A stretch of 64,000 bases of DNA from Leptolyngbya sp. PCC 6406 (GCF_000332095.2 NZ_KI913949.1:3199715-3263714); one strand, 5' to 3'; positions 1 to 8,644 are shown, counted from the stretch's first letter. Made by a program: numbers and translations. The notes: generated from the sequence alone by a model not told the origin.

Positions 1-2
1 GC

Positions 3-77
3 GATCGGGTGGCCCCCCGCCGGGAGTTCATCGAGAAATACGGCCCCCGCCTCAATTTAGAGGATCTGGATATTTAA
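3..77 (+). CDS. gyrB: DNA gyrase subunit B, C-terminal end (partial)
   Basis: The window opens inside a reading frame whose last 24 residues contain APRREFIEKYGPRLN and end LEDLDI. This is the conserved C-terminal tail of the type II topoisomerase B subunit (GyrB, possibly a ParE paralogue), where a PRREFIE block shortly precedes the stop. GyrB supplies the ATPase of gyrase, which introduces negative supercoils. Only the tail is visible, so gyrB versus parE cannot be settled. Its TAA stop overlaps the stop of the convergent aldo/keto reductase by 4 bp, leaving no room for a separate terminator. Confidence 0.8.
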   Translation, partial: DRVAPRREFIEKYGPRLNLEDLDI

Positions 78-1207
78 TCTTCCCAAAGGCGGCGGCGGCG
101 GGGGCCTTGCAGGCGATTATGGGCCTCCCGCAATAGGTCGGGAATAGGGAGATCCATGGGGCAGCGGGGCAGGCAGTCGCCGCAGTCGGTGCAGCGATCT
201 CCCCGGCGTCCAGGAAACCAGTGGCCTGCATTTTCCAACATACGGTAGCGGTACTGGCCAAAGGGGGTCATGTCATAGGCCACCGCTAGGTTTCGCAGTC
301 GCAATATTTCGGGAATGGCGATGCCTTCAGGGCAGGGCAGGCAGGCGTAGCACTGGTGGCAGTGGTCTGTCCCTAGGGTTTGCTGCGCGTGCTCAGTGAG
401 GCGGGTAAACGCCGATTGTTCCTGCTCCGTCAGGGGATCGGTGCGATCGCAAATGCTCAGGGGCCACTGCAACTCCTCGGGGCAGGCAGGACCGACGCTG
501 AGGGTGGTGACACGGGGATCACTGAGGAGCCAGCGGTAGGTCAAGATCAGGGGATCGTAGGGCTGACACAGGTGCCGCAGGGTCTCGGGGGGGGTGTAGA
601 GCTGACCCCCCTTGTCTCCTGGGGAGATGATAAACACCCCCATATCTCGCTCCTGGGCCAGGGTCACCACCGGGTCGTGGCGCTGGAAGAAGTAGTAGTA
701 GTGGAGATTGACAAAGGCAAACTGTCCCGTGGCGATGGTCGCTGCAATCAGCTCCCGAGAACCATGGGTCGAGAAGCCCAGATGGCCGATCTGTCCTGCG
801 TCCTGGGCTGCCCGTAGCACCGCCATACAGCCCTGGGGATCCTGCACCCAGGCTAGATGTTCTGGGGTATTGATGCCATGGAGGGCTAGACAGTCGATGC
901 GCTCCACCTGAAGTCGGGCTAGGGACTCCCCGAGGTGGTGGGCCATGGTGGCGGCGTCCGGCGTGGGGGGAATCTTGGTGGTGATGACGAGGCGCGATCG
1001 CGCCTCTGGCTCCAAGCTTGTTAATAGTCGCCCTAGGAGTACTTCACTCTGGCCATAGCCCCGCGCCGTTTCTAAATGGTTGATGCCCTGGTGAATCGCG
1101 GCCTGGACCGTGGCGCGAAAACTATCCTCTGCGGCCAGCGATCGCATTGTCCCCAGGGAAAAGACCGACAGGCGGAGCCCAGTTTTGCCAAAACGGCGGT
1201 ACTGCAT
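74..1207 (-). CDS. Aldo/keto reductase with C-terminal ferredoxin-like Fe-S domain
   Basis: The 377-residue protein starts MQYRRFGKTGLRLS and has the TIM-barrel pattern of aldo/keto reductases: ETARGYGQSE around the catalytic Tyr (Glu where many members have Asp), VITTKIP with the Lys, and LALHGIN with the His. The last ~100 residues add two cysteine clusters, CHQCYACLPCP and CTDCGDCLPRCP, typical of 4Fe-4S ferredoxin modules. Members of this fused family are probable NAD(P)H- or ferredoxin-linked oxidoreductases; the substrate is not known. The ATG at 1207 lies 10 bp from the stop of the DUF151 gene on the same strand, so the two may be co-transcribed. Confidence 0.88.
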   Translation of the reverse strand: MQYRRFGKTGLRLSVFSLGTMRSLAAEDSFRATVQAAIHQGINHLETARGYGQSEVLLGRLLTSLEPEARSRLVITTKIPPTPDAATMAHHLGESLARLQVERIDCLALHGINTPEHLAWVQDPQGCMAVLRAAQDAGQIGHLGFSTHGSRELIAATIATGQFAFVNLHYYYFFQRHDPVVTLAQERDMGVFIISPGDKGGQLYTPPETLRHLCQPYDPLILTYRWLLSDPRVTTLSVGPACPEELQWPLSICDRTDPLTEQEQSAFTRLTEHAQQTLGTDHCHQCYACLPCPEGIAIPEILRLRNLAVAYDMTPFGQYRYRMLENAGHWFPGRRGDRCTDCGDCLPRCPMDLPIPDLLREAHNRLQGPRRRRLWED

Positions 1208-1217
1208 TCTTGCGGCA

Positions 1218-1730
1218 CTAGGACTCGTAGGGATCGTTGCTGATGGGGCCGCGTCGCTGGGTAAAGTCCCCTGGGCTCAGATTGGAGAGAAACTCGCGAA
1301 AGGCTTTAGTCTCCGCCTCATCGGCGTCGCGGTCCACGGGAATCGAGGCATCGGCAATCACCTCTTCCATCACCCAGATCGGCGCGTCGGTGCGGAGGGC
1401 AATTGCGATCGCATCACTGGGGCGGGCATCCAGTTCCTTGCGAACCTCTCCCTTAGCCAAGGTTAGGAGCGCAAAAAAGGTATTGTCTCGCAGGGCATAG
1501 ATCACCACCCGCTCTAGGGACATGTCCCAATCATCAATCAGATTGATAAACAGATCGTGGGTCAGGGGCCGGGGAGCCTGCTGATTTTCCAGGGCGTTGA
1601 TGATGGACTTAGCTTGCTCTTGGCCGATATAAATAGGCAACGCTCGTCGATCGGTTGTATCTCGTAGAAGCACAACCGGATTGCGTGATATCGCATCCAA
1701 AGCAATTCCGGCGACCTTCATCTCAATCAT
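1218..1730 (-). CDS. Bifunctional nuclease (BFN/DUF151) family protein
   Basis: The protein (170 residues from the ATG at 1730) starts MIEMKVAGIALDAISRNPVV and contains LPIYIGQEQAKSI and KELDARPSDAIAIALR, the signatures of DUF151/BFN proteins. Members have been reported to have nuclease activity in other organisms; the cyanobacterial role is unclear. A TTG at 1760 would add ten residues, but the ATG start matches the conserved N-terminus of the family. The gene is divergent from riboflavin synthase, with about 315 bp between the two starts; no clear promoter was identified there. Confidence 0.85.
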   Translation of the reverse strand: MIEMKVAGIALDAISRNPVVLLRDTTDRRALPIYIGQEQAKSIINALENQQAPRPLTHDLFINLIDDWDMSLERVVIYALRDNTFFALLTLAKGEVRKELDARPSDAIAIALRTDAPIWVMEEVIADASIPVDRDADEAETKAFREFLSNLSPGDFTQRRGPISNDPYES

Positions 1731-2045
1731 GAGCTTAGCCTCTAGACTCTGCTGAACCAAGTCGGTACTTTAGATTCCCCAGAATGTACGGGAGATTTTT
1801 ACAGAGGAGTACAGATCTAAATAATAATTTTGATATGTAGCAGTACTTTGAGTCGCAAAATCCAGGGTTAGGGTAGCCAGATGCCAGAGCAGCCCTGGGC
1901 AACCTGTACCATGAATTCATGAGGAACTTTCCATGGGTAAGCCCTAGGAACCAGAGTATCTCAGGGAAAAGGTCACTACTCTCAAGTATGACCTGATCCT
2001 GACCTGAATTGGCAGCCCCGACCCTAAGGATTTGATTAAAGCATT

Positions 2046-2705
2046 GTGTTTACTGGCCTAGTTCAGACCATTGGTGCCCTTACTCCCTTAGGCCCGACCC
2101 ACCTGCGGGTGGAATGGTCGCCCCAAATTGAGGCTCTGGGAAATCTGGACGAGGGCGACAGCGTGGCGGTGGATGGAGTTTGTCTCACGGTGGAGTCTTG
2201 TCTGGGGCACGGGTTTATCGCCACAGCCTCCCCCGAAACCCTTCAGCGCTCTACCCTGGGGCTCCTAGAGTCAGGGGCGCGGGTCAATTTGGAGGATTCT
2301 CTGCGGGTGGGTAGCAAGATTGGGGGCCATTTTGTTACGGGCCATGTGGATGGCCTGGGCTATCTGGAAAGTGCGATCGCAACTGCCACCTCCTGGGAGA
2401 TCCGTTTTCGGGTGCCCGACCCGACCCTAGCCCGTTACATCGTCCCTAAGGGCAGCATCGCCGTGAATGGCATTAGCCTGACGGTGGCAGATTGTTGCGA
2501 TCGCGGCACCTGGTTCACCGTCGCCGTCATCCCCGTTACCTATCGGGAAACCACCCTGCAAGACCTCCAACCCGGTCAGGCAGTCAACCTAGAAGGCGAC
2601 ATCCTGGGCAAGTACGTCGAGAAATTTCTGCGCCTCGGCCCCGCCGCCGCCACTGATGCCCCCGACATCTCCATGGATTTTTTAACCCACCATGGCTATC
2701 TGTGA
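2046..2705 (+). CDS. ribE: Riboflavin synthase, alpha subunit
   Basis: The 219-residue protein opens with FTGLVQTIGAL and has two lumazine-binding repeats. The first contains VNLEDSLRVGSKIGGHFVTGHVDG in interrupted form; the second contains VNGISLTVADC and ends near VNLEGDILGKYVEKFL. The enzyme dismutates two 6,7-dimethyl-8-ribityllumazine molecules to riboflavin and a pyrimidinedione in the cytosol. The start is a GTG at 2046, because the family begins MFTG and no ATG is in frame nearby. No FMN riboswitch-like structure was noticed upstream. Confidence 0.93.
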   Translation: MFTGLVQTIGALTPLGPTHLRVEWSPQIEALGNLDEGDSVAVDGVCLTVESCLGHGFIATASPETLQRSTLGLLESGARVNLEDSLRVGSKIGGHFVTGHVDGLGYLESAIATATSWEIRFRVPDPTLARYIVPKGSIAVNGISLTVADCCDRGTWFTVAVIPVTYRETTLQDLQPGQAVNLEGDILGKYVEKFLRLGPAAATDAPDISMDFLTHHGYL

Positions 2706-2774
2706 GAGGTGATGCGTAATCCATATTTCAAAGTCAGAGAGCCAGGGTGCTGAACCCTGTAGGGGATATAGAGT

Positions 2775-2946
2775 TCACTTAAAAATCTGATCCACGGTTA
2801 ATGACAACCCTGGGAAGGTGACAGAAGTGATGACATCCGCTACAAGTTTAAGGTATTGTCCCCGTCGTCCCTTGAATTGCCTGATTCCGCCTGAAATGGA
2901 ACCCTGGTGACGGGCAATCGCGTCAACGCGATAGGATAGTGTCGCC
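2775..2946 (-). pseudogene. Degraded coding remnant of unidentified gene
   Basis: On the minus strand about 57 codons read as convincing protein (ATLSYRVDAIARHQGSI near the start, ending FPGLSLTVDQIFK before a stop at 2775-2777). An in-frame stop precedes it and no start codon is present. Composition and the lack of a start suggest the 3' end of a lost gene. The ending resembles the 'PGL.LTV.QIF' tail common in Uma2-type proteins, but that is a weak match and the family is not certain. Confidence 0.4.
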
Positions 2947-3068
2947 TATAGGTAAAAACCCAGGGCCTAGACTGGTACAGAAAGGCAGAAGTCAGAAGGA
3001 TGAAAGGGAATTCCTTGTCTTCCGAGGGCTCCTGCTCTATCCAATTAGGTGAGTTATTTGTGCTGTAG

Positions 3069-3218
3069 AGTACTAGTACCGCAGGGCGTAAATCAGCCCA
3101 CTATTGTCGCACCAGCCCAACCTTATTCCGGTCCCCTCTCCCCGTGGGAGAGGGCTAGGGTGAGGGGCCGAGTGTGCCACGATGGAACGGCCAGGGTATT
3201 TCCGCCGCCCAGTACTAG
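3069..3218. repeat. MITE-like palindromic repeat, copy 1
   Basis: About 150 bp bounded at both ends by AGTACTAG. The centre holds a hairpin (CCCCTCTCCCC ... GGGAGAGGG followed by GGTGAGGGG). It is followed head-to-tail by copy 2, the two sharing the AGTACTAG junction at 3211-3218. A third copy lies at 32168-32342. No reading frame of substance is present, so a non-autonomous element is the likeliest explanation. Confidence 0.7.
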
Positions 3219-3362
3219 TACACCTAGGCTGAAATAGGCTTGCTATTCTGTCGCACCAGCCCAACATTTTCCGGTCCCCTCTCCCCCTCGGAGAGGGCTA
3301 GGGTGAGGGGCCGAGGTGTGCCACGATAGAACGATTAGAGTATTTCTGCTGCCCAGCACTAG
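3211..3362. repeat. MITE-like palindromic repeat, copy 2
   Basis: A second tandem copy, beginning AGTACTAGTACACC and ending GCCCAGCACTAG. The outer ~45 bp form imperfect inverted repeats: the left arm has GCTGAAATAGGCTTGC then TATTCTGTCG, and the complement of the right arm has GCAGAAATA and GTTCTATCG. It is closest to the copy at 32168-32342, sharing the same left arm almost base for base. Confidence 0.7.
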
Positions 3363-3442
3363 GGCAATTCCACCCGTCTAACATCGGCATTCACAGGCAG
3401 TCATAGGGCATTCACAGCCCGTTATAGGGAGAGAGACGAATA

Positions 3443-4234
3443 ATGGATCGACGACGGTTTGTAGAACAGTTTGGGGCGGGCTTTGTGTCGGCATTGGGCC
3501 TAGGACTAGCTGCAAACTTGCTGCCGGCCCAAGCCCAGACCTCTGGGGTCGAGATTCGCTGGTTGGGCCACACCTGCTTTTTGTTCTCTGGCAGTGGTCG
3601 CCGGATTCTGGTCAACCCCTTTCGTGCCCTGGGCTGTACCGCTGGATATCGGGTGCCCAATGTGTCGTCGGATGTGGTGTTGATCAGCAGCCGTCTTTTT
3701 GATGAAGGGGGCACGCTGCAAGGGCTTCCCGGTAATCCCGATGTGCTGTCGGAGGCGGGAGCCTACGACCTGCCCCCAATTCGGCTCCAGGCTATCTCTA
3801 CCCCCCACGATCGCCAAGGGGGACGGCGCTTTGGCCAGAACCTCATCTGGCGCTGGCAACAGGGTGGCCTCAATATCGTCCACATGGGCGGAGCTGCTGC
3901 CCCCATGGACATTGAGGAGCAAATCTTGCTGGGGCGGCCCGACGTGCTGCTGGTGCCCGTGGGCGGTGGTCCCAAAGCCTATGATGCCGAAGAAGCCCTG
4001 GAGGCGATCCGTACCCTGAATCCCCGCATGGTCATTCCCACCCATTTCCGCACTCGGGCTGCCGATGCGGCCCCAGCGGAAGCCTGTGATATTGCAGGGT
4101 TGCAACCCTTTTTGGACCTGATGCGGACGGTGCCCACTCGTCAAGCGGGAGGCGATTCTGTCACTTTGACGACAGCCAACCTCCCAGGGGGAGACGGCAT
4201 GATCATTCAATTGCTGACCTACCCCTTTAGCTAG
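3443..4234 (+). CDS. Tat-exported MBL-fold protein with degenerate metal motif
   Basis: The 263-residue protein begins MDRRRFVEQFGAGF, a twin-arginine-type signal, followed by a hydrophobic stretch ending near AQAQT (about residue 32). The rest resembles the UPF0173/metallo-beta-lactamase fold: VEIRWLGHTCFLFSG, LVNPF, then a C-terminal half with RPDVLLVPVGGG and VIPTHF. The canonical HxHxDH metal motif should sit at residues 82-88 but reads SSRLFDE, keeping only the Asp. It may therefore be a non-catalytic member or bind metal differently. Its activity is unknown. It stands alone, with pepP 114 bp downstream on the same strand. Confidence 0.72.
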   Translation: MDRRRFVEQFGAGFVSALGLGLAANLLPAQAQTSGVEIRWLGHTCFLFSGSGRRILVNPFRALGCTAGYRVPNVSSDVVLISSRLFDEGGTLQGLPGNPDVLSEAGAYDLPPIRLQAISTPHDRQGGRRFGQNLIWRWQQGGLNIVHMGGAAAPMDIEEQILLGRPDVLLVPVGGGPKAYDAEEALEAIRTLNPRMVIPTHFRTRAADAAPAEACDIAGLQPFLDLMRTVPTRQAGGDSVTLTTANLPGGDGMIIQLLTYPFS

Positions 4235-4348
4235 GGGCTGCCATCATTTAGCCGCCTAATGCTTAGAAAACAAGGGTTGCACCCCCTAGCTTATGAAATT
4301 GGGACGGGCGTGGGAATGCTTATCCCACAAGGTTTCTAGAATTAATTG

Positions 4349-5659
4349 ATGACACGCCCTAAGCCTATGCAGATGGTCTACCAGCAGCGCCGCCAGCGGG
4401 TGATGGCCCAGATTGGCCAGGGCACGGCGATTTTCGCCAGTGCTCCCCCAGCGGTAATGCACAACGATGTCGAGCATCCCTTTCGCCAAGACAGCGACTT
4501 TTATTACCTGACCGGGTTTGATGAGCCCGGTGCGATCGCAGTTCTCGCCCCCCACCACGAAGAACATCACTTCGTGCTATTTGTGCGGCCCAAGGATAAG
4601 GAAAAAGAAACCTGGTCGGGCCGTCGTCTGGGGGTAGAGGTAGCCCAGGAGCGCTTGGGAGCCGATGCGGTTTTCCCTATTGCGGAACTGGACGAAAAGC
4701 TACCGGAGTACCTGAAGCAGGCTGACCCCCTGTACTACCACTTTGGTCACAACACCAAGCTAAACGGCAGAATTCTGCACCATTGGCAGAAACTGCTGGC
4801 AACCTATGCCAAGCGAGGTACCGGCCCCAGAGCCATCGCCGACGCCCACCTGCTGCTGCAAGCTCTGCGACGGGTTAAGCAACCTGAAGAAATAGACCTC
4901 ATTCGGAAAGCCGTGGCGGTGTCCGTCAAGGCCCACAACCATGCTCGGGAACTGGCCCAGCCCGGTCGCTACGAGTATGAAATCCAGGCGGAAATGGAGC
5001 ACCTGTTCCGCCTCGCTGGGGGTGGCCCTGCCTATCCCTCCATCGTCGCCTCGGGGGACAATGCCTGCATCCTCCACTACATCGAAAACAATCGCCAGAT
5101 GCAGGCCGGGGATCTGCTACTGATCGATGCGGGTTGTTGCTGTGACTATTACAACGCTGACATTACCCGCACCTTTCCCGTCGAGGGTCGCTTTACCCCC
5201 GAGCAGCGGATTTTGTACGAATTGGTGCTAGAGGCGCAGCTTCGGGCGATCGATCAAGTGCGCCCCGGTCAGCCCTTCAACGCCTTCCACGATGCCGCCA
5301 CTCGCACCCTCACCGAGGGCTTTGTGGAACTGGGGCTGTTGGTGGGGGATGTGGACACGCTGATTGAGGAGAAGAAGCATAAGGCATTTTTCATGCATGG
5401 CACCGGGCATTTTCTGGGTCTGGATGTCCACGATGCGGGTATTCTGCGAAATCCTGACAAGACCTGGCAACCCTTTGAAGCTGGGAATGTGGTGACGGTG
5501 GAGCCGGGAATTTATATCTCCCCTGACTACGAGCCGGTAGAAGGGCAGCCAGCGGTGGCGGAGCGGTGGCTAGGCATTGGCATTCGCATTGAAGATGACG
5601 TACTGGTCACCCCCGATGGACATGAAATTTTGACCGCTGGGGTGCCGAAAGCAATCTAA
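4349..5659 (+). CDS. pepP: Xaa-Pro aminopeptidase (aminopeptidase P)
   Basis: The 436-residue cytosolic peptidase releases N-terminal residues that precede proline. The N-terminal domain has HNDVEHPFRQDSDFYYLTGF. The C-terminal pita-bread domain carries the dinuclear metal ligands in LLIDAGCCCDYYNADITRTF (two Asp), HGTGHFLGLDVHD (His), TVEPGIYISP (Glu) and GIRIEDDVLV (Glu). Length and motif order are normal for the family. The ATG at 4349 is preferred to the overlapping TTG at 4346. Its TAA overlaps the stop of the convergent diguanylate cyclase gene by 4 bp. Confidence 0.93.
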   Translation: MTRPKPMQMVYQQRRQRVMAQIGQGTAIFASAPPAVMHNDVEHPFRQDSDFYYLTGFDEPGAIAVLAPHHEEHHFVLFVRPKDKEKETWSGRRLGVEVAQERLGADAVFPIAELDEKLPEYLKQADPLYYHFGHNTKLNGRILHHWQKLLATYAKRGTGPRAIADAHLLLQALRRVKQPEEIDLIRKAVAVSVKAHNHARELAQPGRYEYEIQAEMEHLFRLAGGGPAYPSIVASGDNACILHYIENNRQMQAGDLLLIDAGCCCDYYNADITRTFPVEGRFTPEQRILYELVLEAQLRAIDQVRPGQPFNAFHDAATRTLTEGFVELGLLVGDVDTLIEEKKHKAFFMHGTGHFLGLDVHDAGILRNPDKTWQPFEAGNVVTVEPGIYISPDYEPVEGQPAVAERWLGIGIRIEDDVLVTPDGHEILTAGVPKAI

Positions 5660-8013
5660 GTCCACTTACCTGCCACCACGCGATCGCGGCCTGCGTGTTT
5701 TGCCTCGTACAACGCCGTATCTGCTACCTGCACCAAGTCTTCCGGGGACTGTAGGCCCTGGGGATAGGTTGCCGCGACCCCCAGACTTAGGGTGACAATG
5801 CCATGGGTATCGGAGCCCTGATGGAGAATGCGTTGGAGCCGGACCAGGGTGCAAACTTTTTCCGCCACCTGCATCGCCCCCTCTAGGTCGGTTTGGGGCA
5901 GAACGATAACGAATTCCTCTCCCCCATAGCGGGCAACTAGGTCCCCCGGACGCTGCACCGCCCCCCGCAGAATCCCTGCTACCTGTTGTAGACAGTCATC
6001 TCCAGCCTGATGACCGTAGAGGTCGTTATAGGCTTTGAAATGGTCAATATCCGCCATAATCACCGCTATAGGAGCGGTATTTAGCAATAGACGCCGCCAT
6101 TCCTGCTGGAGATACTGCTCAAAGCGACGACGATTAGCTACCTGGGTGAGTCCATCCAGGTAGGCAAGGCGCTTGAGTTCCTGGTTGGCGCGAGTTAGGT
6201 CACGATGGAGTCGATCTCGTTGGATGGCCAGATTCACCTGGTTCGCCAGGGTCGTCAACAGGCGAATATCATCTGGTTGCCAAGGGCAGGGGGCTGATTG
6301 GTGGGCCACTAACAGCCCCCACAACTCTGCTTCCTGTTTCAGGGGCACCAGCACTTGGGCCTGAATGTGAAAATAGGCTAGAAAATCTAGGTTACTGCGG
6401 CTGAGATTTTGGTCATGGACGTTATTCACCGCCACTATTCGTCCCTGACGATAGAGGCGTTGGTACTTTTCCTCCACCACCAGGGGGTCGCGAAACCGCC
6501 ATTGCAGCAGAGACTCTACTCCAGTTGCCCGAGATTCCACCGTGATTTGTCCATTCATCTCACCGTGGAGAGCCACAATCATGAGCCGATCCAGTTTTAG
6601 AAAAGCCCTGACCTCCGACAACGTCCGCTGCAAAATTTCCTGGAGATCTTGAGTCTGGCTAATTTCCTGGGAAATCTTGGCCACCAACCGTTCCCGGCGA
6701 ACCTGGTGGTGCAGGAGATCCTGGGTACTCCGTTGGGCGGTAATGTCAACGGTGACCCCAGCCATGCGGATCGGTTGATGCTGGGAATCCACAAAGACTT
6801 GCCCCCGGCTGCTCAGCCAATGGATCTCGCCATCGCGATCGCGGACTCGAAATTCAGTATGGATGCACCGAGATCCCTTGCTAGCAGCCTGCCAATTCTC
6901 ATCAACCTGCTGGCGATCCGCCGCCTCCACCTGTTGGAGAAAGGTACTGTACTGGCCATCGAAGGTACCGGGACGCAACCCCAGCAGAATTTCTTGCTGC
7001 TGGGACCAGGTCAACTCCCCCGTAACCAAGTTCCAGTCCCAAATACCTACCGAGGCTCCCTCTAGGGCGTAGCGAAAATGCTCGGCGTTGTCCTGCAACA
7101 AATCCGCCATCCGCTTATGGGCGGTGATGTCATTAAACAGGGCGTAGAACCCCAGAAGTTGGTTATCTACCCGATGGGGCAGAAAACTGACGTGTTTGTA
7201 CTGCCACGTCCCACTGGGAGCCCGCAAGGGTAGGTCAAAGCTGACCGCCTTTCCCCCCAGGACGGTTTTAAGGTGGGGCTGGAGTTGGGGATAGACCTGG
7301 GGGCCTACCACTTCTAGAAGGGAATGGTGCAGAATGGCTTCGGGGCACTGTTCAAAGCCGAGGGCGTAGGCTTGGTTAACATAGCGATGGATTTCCGCCC
7401 CATCCAGGTAAGCGATCATAGTGGGGACGGCATCGGTAAACCGTTGCATCTCTTGGAGGCGAGTCCGCAATTTGTGGATGGTTTGGTGGTTTGGGGTCAC
7501 CTCCTGCAATAACACTAGGGCTATGTCTACTTGTCCCGCATCATTCCGCAGGGGAACTCCCTCAACCCGATACCAGCCGGTCTGGCCCGAAGGCCAGGTG
7601 CAATGAATCACCTCTTGGGTGATGACCTCCCCTGCTAGAACCCGATACAGAGGCCAGTTGGAGGGGGGCAATGCTTGCCCTGCCTCATCCCGCACCGTCA
7701 CAGATGCCCAAAGGGGCTGTTGTGACAGCCCCTTTGGGCCGGTCTCTGACCATGCTCCCTTGGGGGCGGTCTCTGACCATTGCAGATAGGCGTCAATGGC
7801 ATCCCTGCCCGCCATCTCCGTCGCCACTCGGTTGACATGGAGGAGGTAATTACCCCGCCCTACTACCCATACGGCATCCGTCGCCTCCGCCAGCACCCAC
7901 TCTAGCCTTGCAGCCATCTCCGTCGTTGGGGCCATATTCCCATTAACAAAGTCGGCAACAGAGCCCAATCCGTCTGCACCGTCAGGATAGGGGGATGAGA
8001 CGACGTGGTGCAC
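5656..8013 (-). CDS. PAS-PAS-PAS-GAF-GGDEF diguanylate cyclase
   Basis: The 785-residue protein has three PAS-like segments (roughly residues 30-150, 175-300 and 310-430, the last with the 'AGVTVDITAQR' PAC tail), a GAF domain (about 450-610) and a C-terminal GGDEF domain. The catalytic motif is RYGGEEF, and the product-inhibition I-site RPGD lies five residues before it. It should therefore make c-di-GMP under feedback control in response to a PAS/GAF signal. No transmembrane segment was seen. The first PAS is interrupted near residue 95 by a tandem 9-residue insertion (WSETAPKGA / WSETGPKGL), which is 27-bp repeat DNA also present at about 17040. An alternative start is the ATG 26 codons in. 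Confidence 0.9.
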   Translation of the reverse strand: MHHVVSSPYPDGADGLGSVADFVNGNMAPTTEMAARLEWVLAEATDAVWVVGRGNYLLHVNRVATEMAGRDAIDAYLQWSETAPKGAWSETGPKGLSQQPLWASVTVRDEAGQALPPSNWPLYRVLAGEVITQEVIHCTWPSGQTGWYRVEGVPLRNDAGQVDIALVLLQEVTPNHQTIHKLRTRLQEMQRFTDAVPTMIAYLDGAEIHRYVNQAYALGFEQCPEAILHHSLLEVVGPQVYPQLQPHLKTVLGGKAVSFDLPLRAPSGTWQYKHVSFLPHRVDNQLLGFYALFNDITAHKRMADLLQDNAEHFRYALEGASVGIWDWNLVTGELTWSQQQEILLGLRPGTFDGQYSTFLQQVEAADRQQVDENWQAASKGSRCIHTEFRVRDRDGEIHWLSSRGQVFVDSQHQPIRMAGVTVDITAQRSTQDLLHHQVRRERLVAKISQEISQTQDLQEILQRTLSEVRAFLKLDRLMIVALHGEMNGQITVESRATGVESLLQWRFRDPLVVEEKYQRLYRQGRIVAVNNVHDQNLSRSNLDFLAYFHIQAQVLVPLKQEAELWGLLVAHQSAPCPWQPDDIRLLTTLANQVNLAIQRDRLHRDLTRANQELKRLAYLDGLTQVANRRRFEQYLQQEWRRLLLNTAPIAVIMADIDHFKAYNDLYGHQAGDDCLQQVAGILRGAVQRPGDLVARYGGEEFVIVLPQTDLEGAMQVAEKVCTLVRLQRILHQGSDTHGIVTLSLGVAATYPQGLQSPEDLVQVADTALYEAKHAGRDRVVAGKWT

Positions 8014-8130
8014 AGGTCAACCTAACACTGATAGAGGGGATTCCTATATTAGAGTGCCCTGTGAGCGATCTCTTTCCGTGAAATAACAGGGGTTTTGCAA
8101 TTATTGTTACCAATTCTCCCGAATCGATCC

Positions 8131-8282
8131 CACCTGGGGATCACGATGGAGATCAGAGACGCCTATCTGCGTATTCCAGCGCAAGACTGCTTCAGAATGT
8201 TCATCCCCACCTGGGGATCACGATGGAGATCAGAGATGCCTATCTGCGTATTCCAGCGCAAGACTGGTTCAAAATGTTCATC
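8131..8282. repeat. Tandem duplication, two 76-bp units
   Basis: The 357-bp gap between the diguanylate cyclase start and the ykvA gene holds two consecutive 76-bp units (8131-8206 and 8207-8282), each starting CCACCTGGGGATCACGATGG. They differ at only a few positions. Each unit contains an ATG and the same first ~20 codons. Because 76 is not a multiple of three, only the second copy leads into a continuing frame. The remainder of the gap shows nothing recognisable. Confidence 0.85.
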
Positions 8283-8315
8283 AACGATCCAGAGACCCAA
8301 TCCCTAGGGCAGTAG
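8223..8315 (+). CDS. Possible 30-residue peptide or gene fragment
   Basis: The second 76-bp unit opens a 30-codon frame beginning MEIRDAYLRIPAQDWFKMF and ending ETQSLGQ. The sequence looks protein-like and amphipathic, and the ATG has GGGG about nine bases upstream. The family is not recognised. It could be a genuine small protein whose 5' part was duplicated, or the remnant of a longer gene. The only support is the plausible codon pattern and the conservation of the frame between the two units. Confidence 0.3.
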   Translation: MEIRDAYLRIPAQDWFKMFINDPETQSLGQ

Positions 8316-8370
8316 ACTTAATCGATCAACGGGATACCTTTAAGCTGAAATACTCTCAGGACTCTTAGCT

Positions 8371-8640
8371 ATGCTGAATGCTATATGGCACCGCCTACAC
8401 CGTACCCTCCTCGGCCACCCCGTTGGCCGATGGGTTGTGATTTTAGCCGCCCTAGTCTATCTGATCAGCCCTGTAGACCTCGTGCCCGATGTCATCCCCA
8501 TTGTCGGCTGGATAGATGATGGCGTTCTAGCCACCGTTATGGCTGCTGGCATTACCGAGACGGTTTTGGAGCGCCGCCGTGAAGTCAAGGCTCGCAAGGC
8601 AGCCCAAAAAGACGGCACTCGCGATGATTCCAGGGCCTGA
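8371..8640 (+). CDS. YkvA (DUF1232) family small membrane protein
   Basis: The 89-residue protein has the DUF1232 signature: a hydrophobic segment (about residues 20-35, WVVILAALVYLISPVDLVPD) followed by VIPIVGWIDDGVL. It ends in a charged tail (ERRREVKARKAAQKD). Members are small membrane-associated proteins without a settled function. It converges on ridA with four bases between the coding ends. Confidence 0.8.
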   Translation: MLNAIWHRLHRTLLGHPVGRWVVILAALVYLISPVDLVPDVIPIVGWIDDGVLATVMAAGITETVLERRREVKARKAAQKDGTRDDSRA

Positions 8641-8644
8641 ATCT

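Noticed and set aside
3049-3267. Short frames inside the MITE-like copies
   Set aside because: Both strands have open frames through the repeat, but the translations are low-complexity Pro/Arg strings and are not conserved in frame in copy 3.
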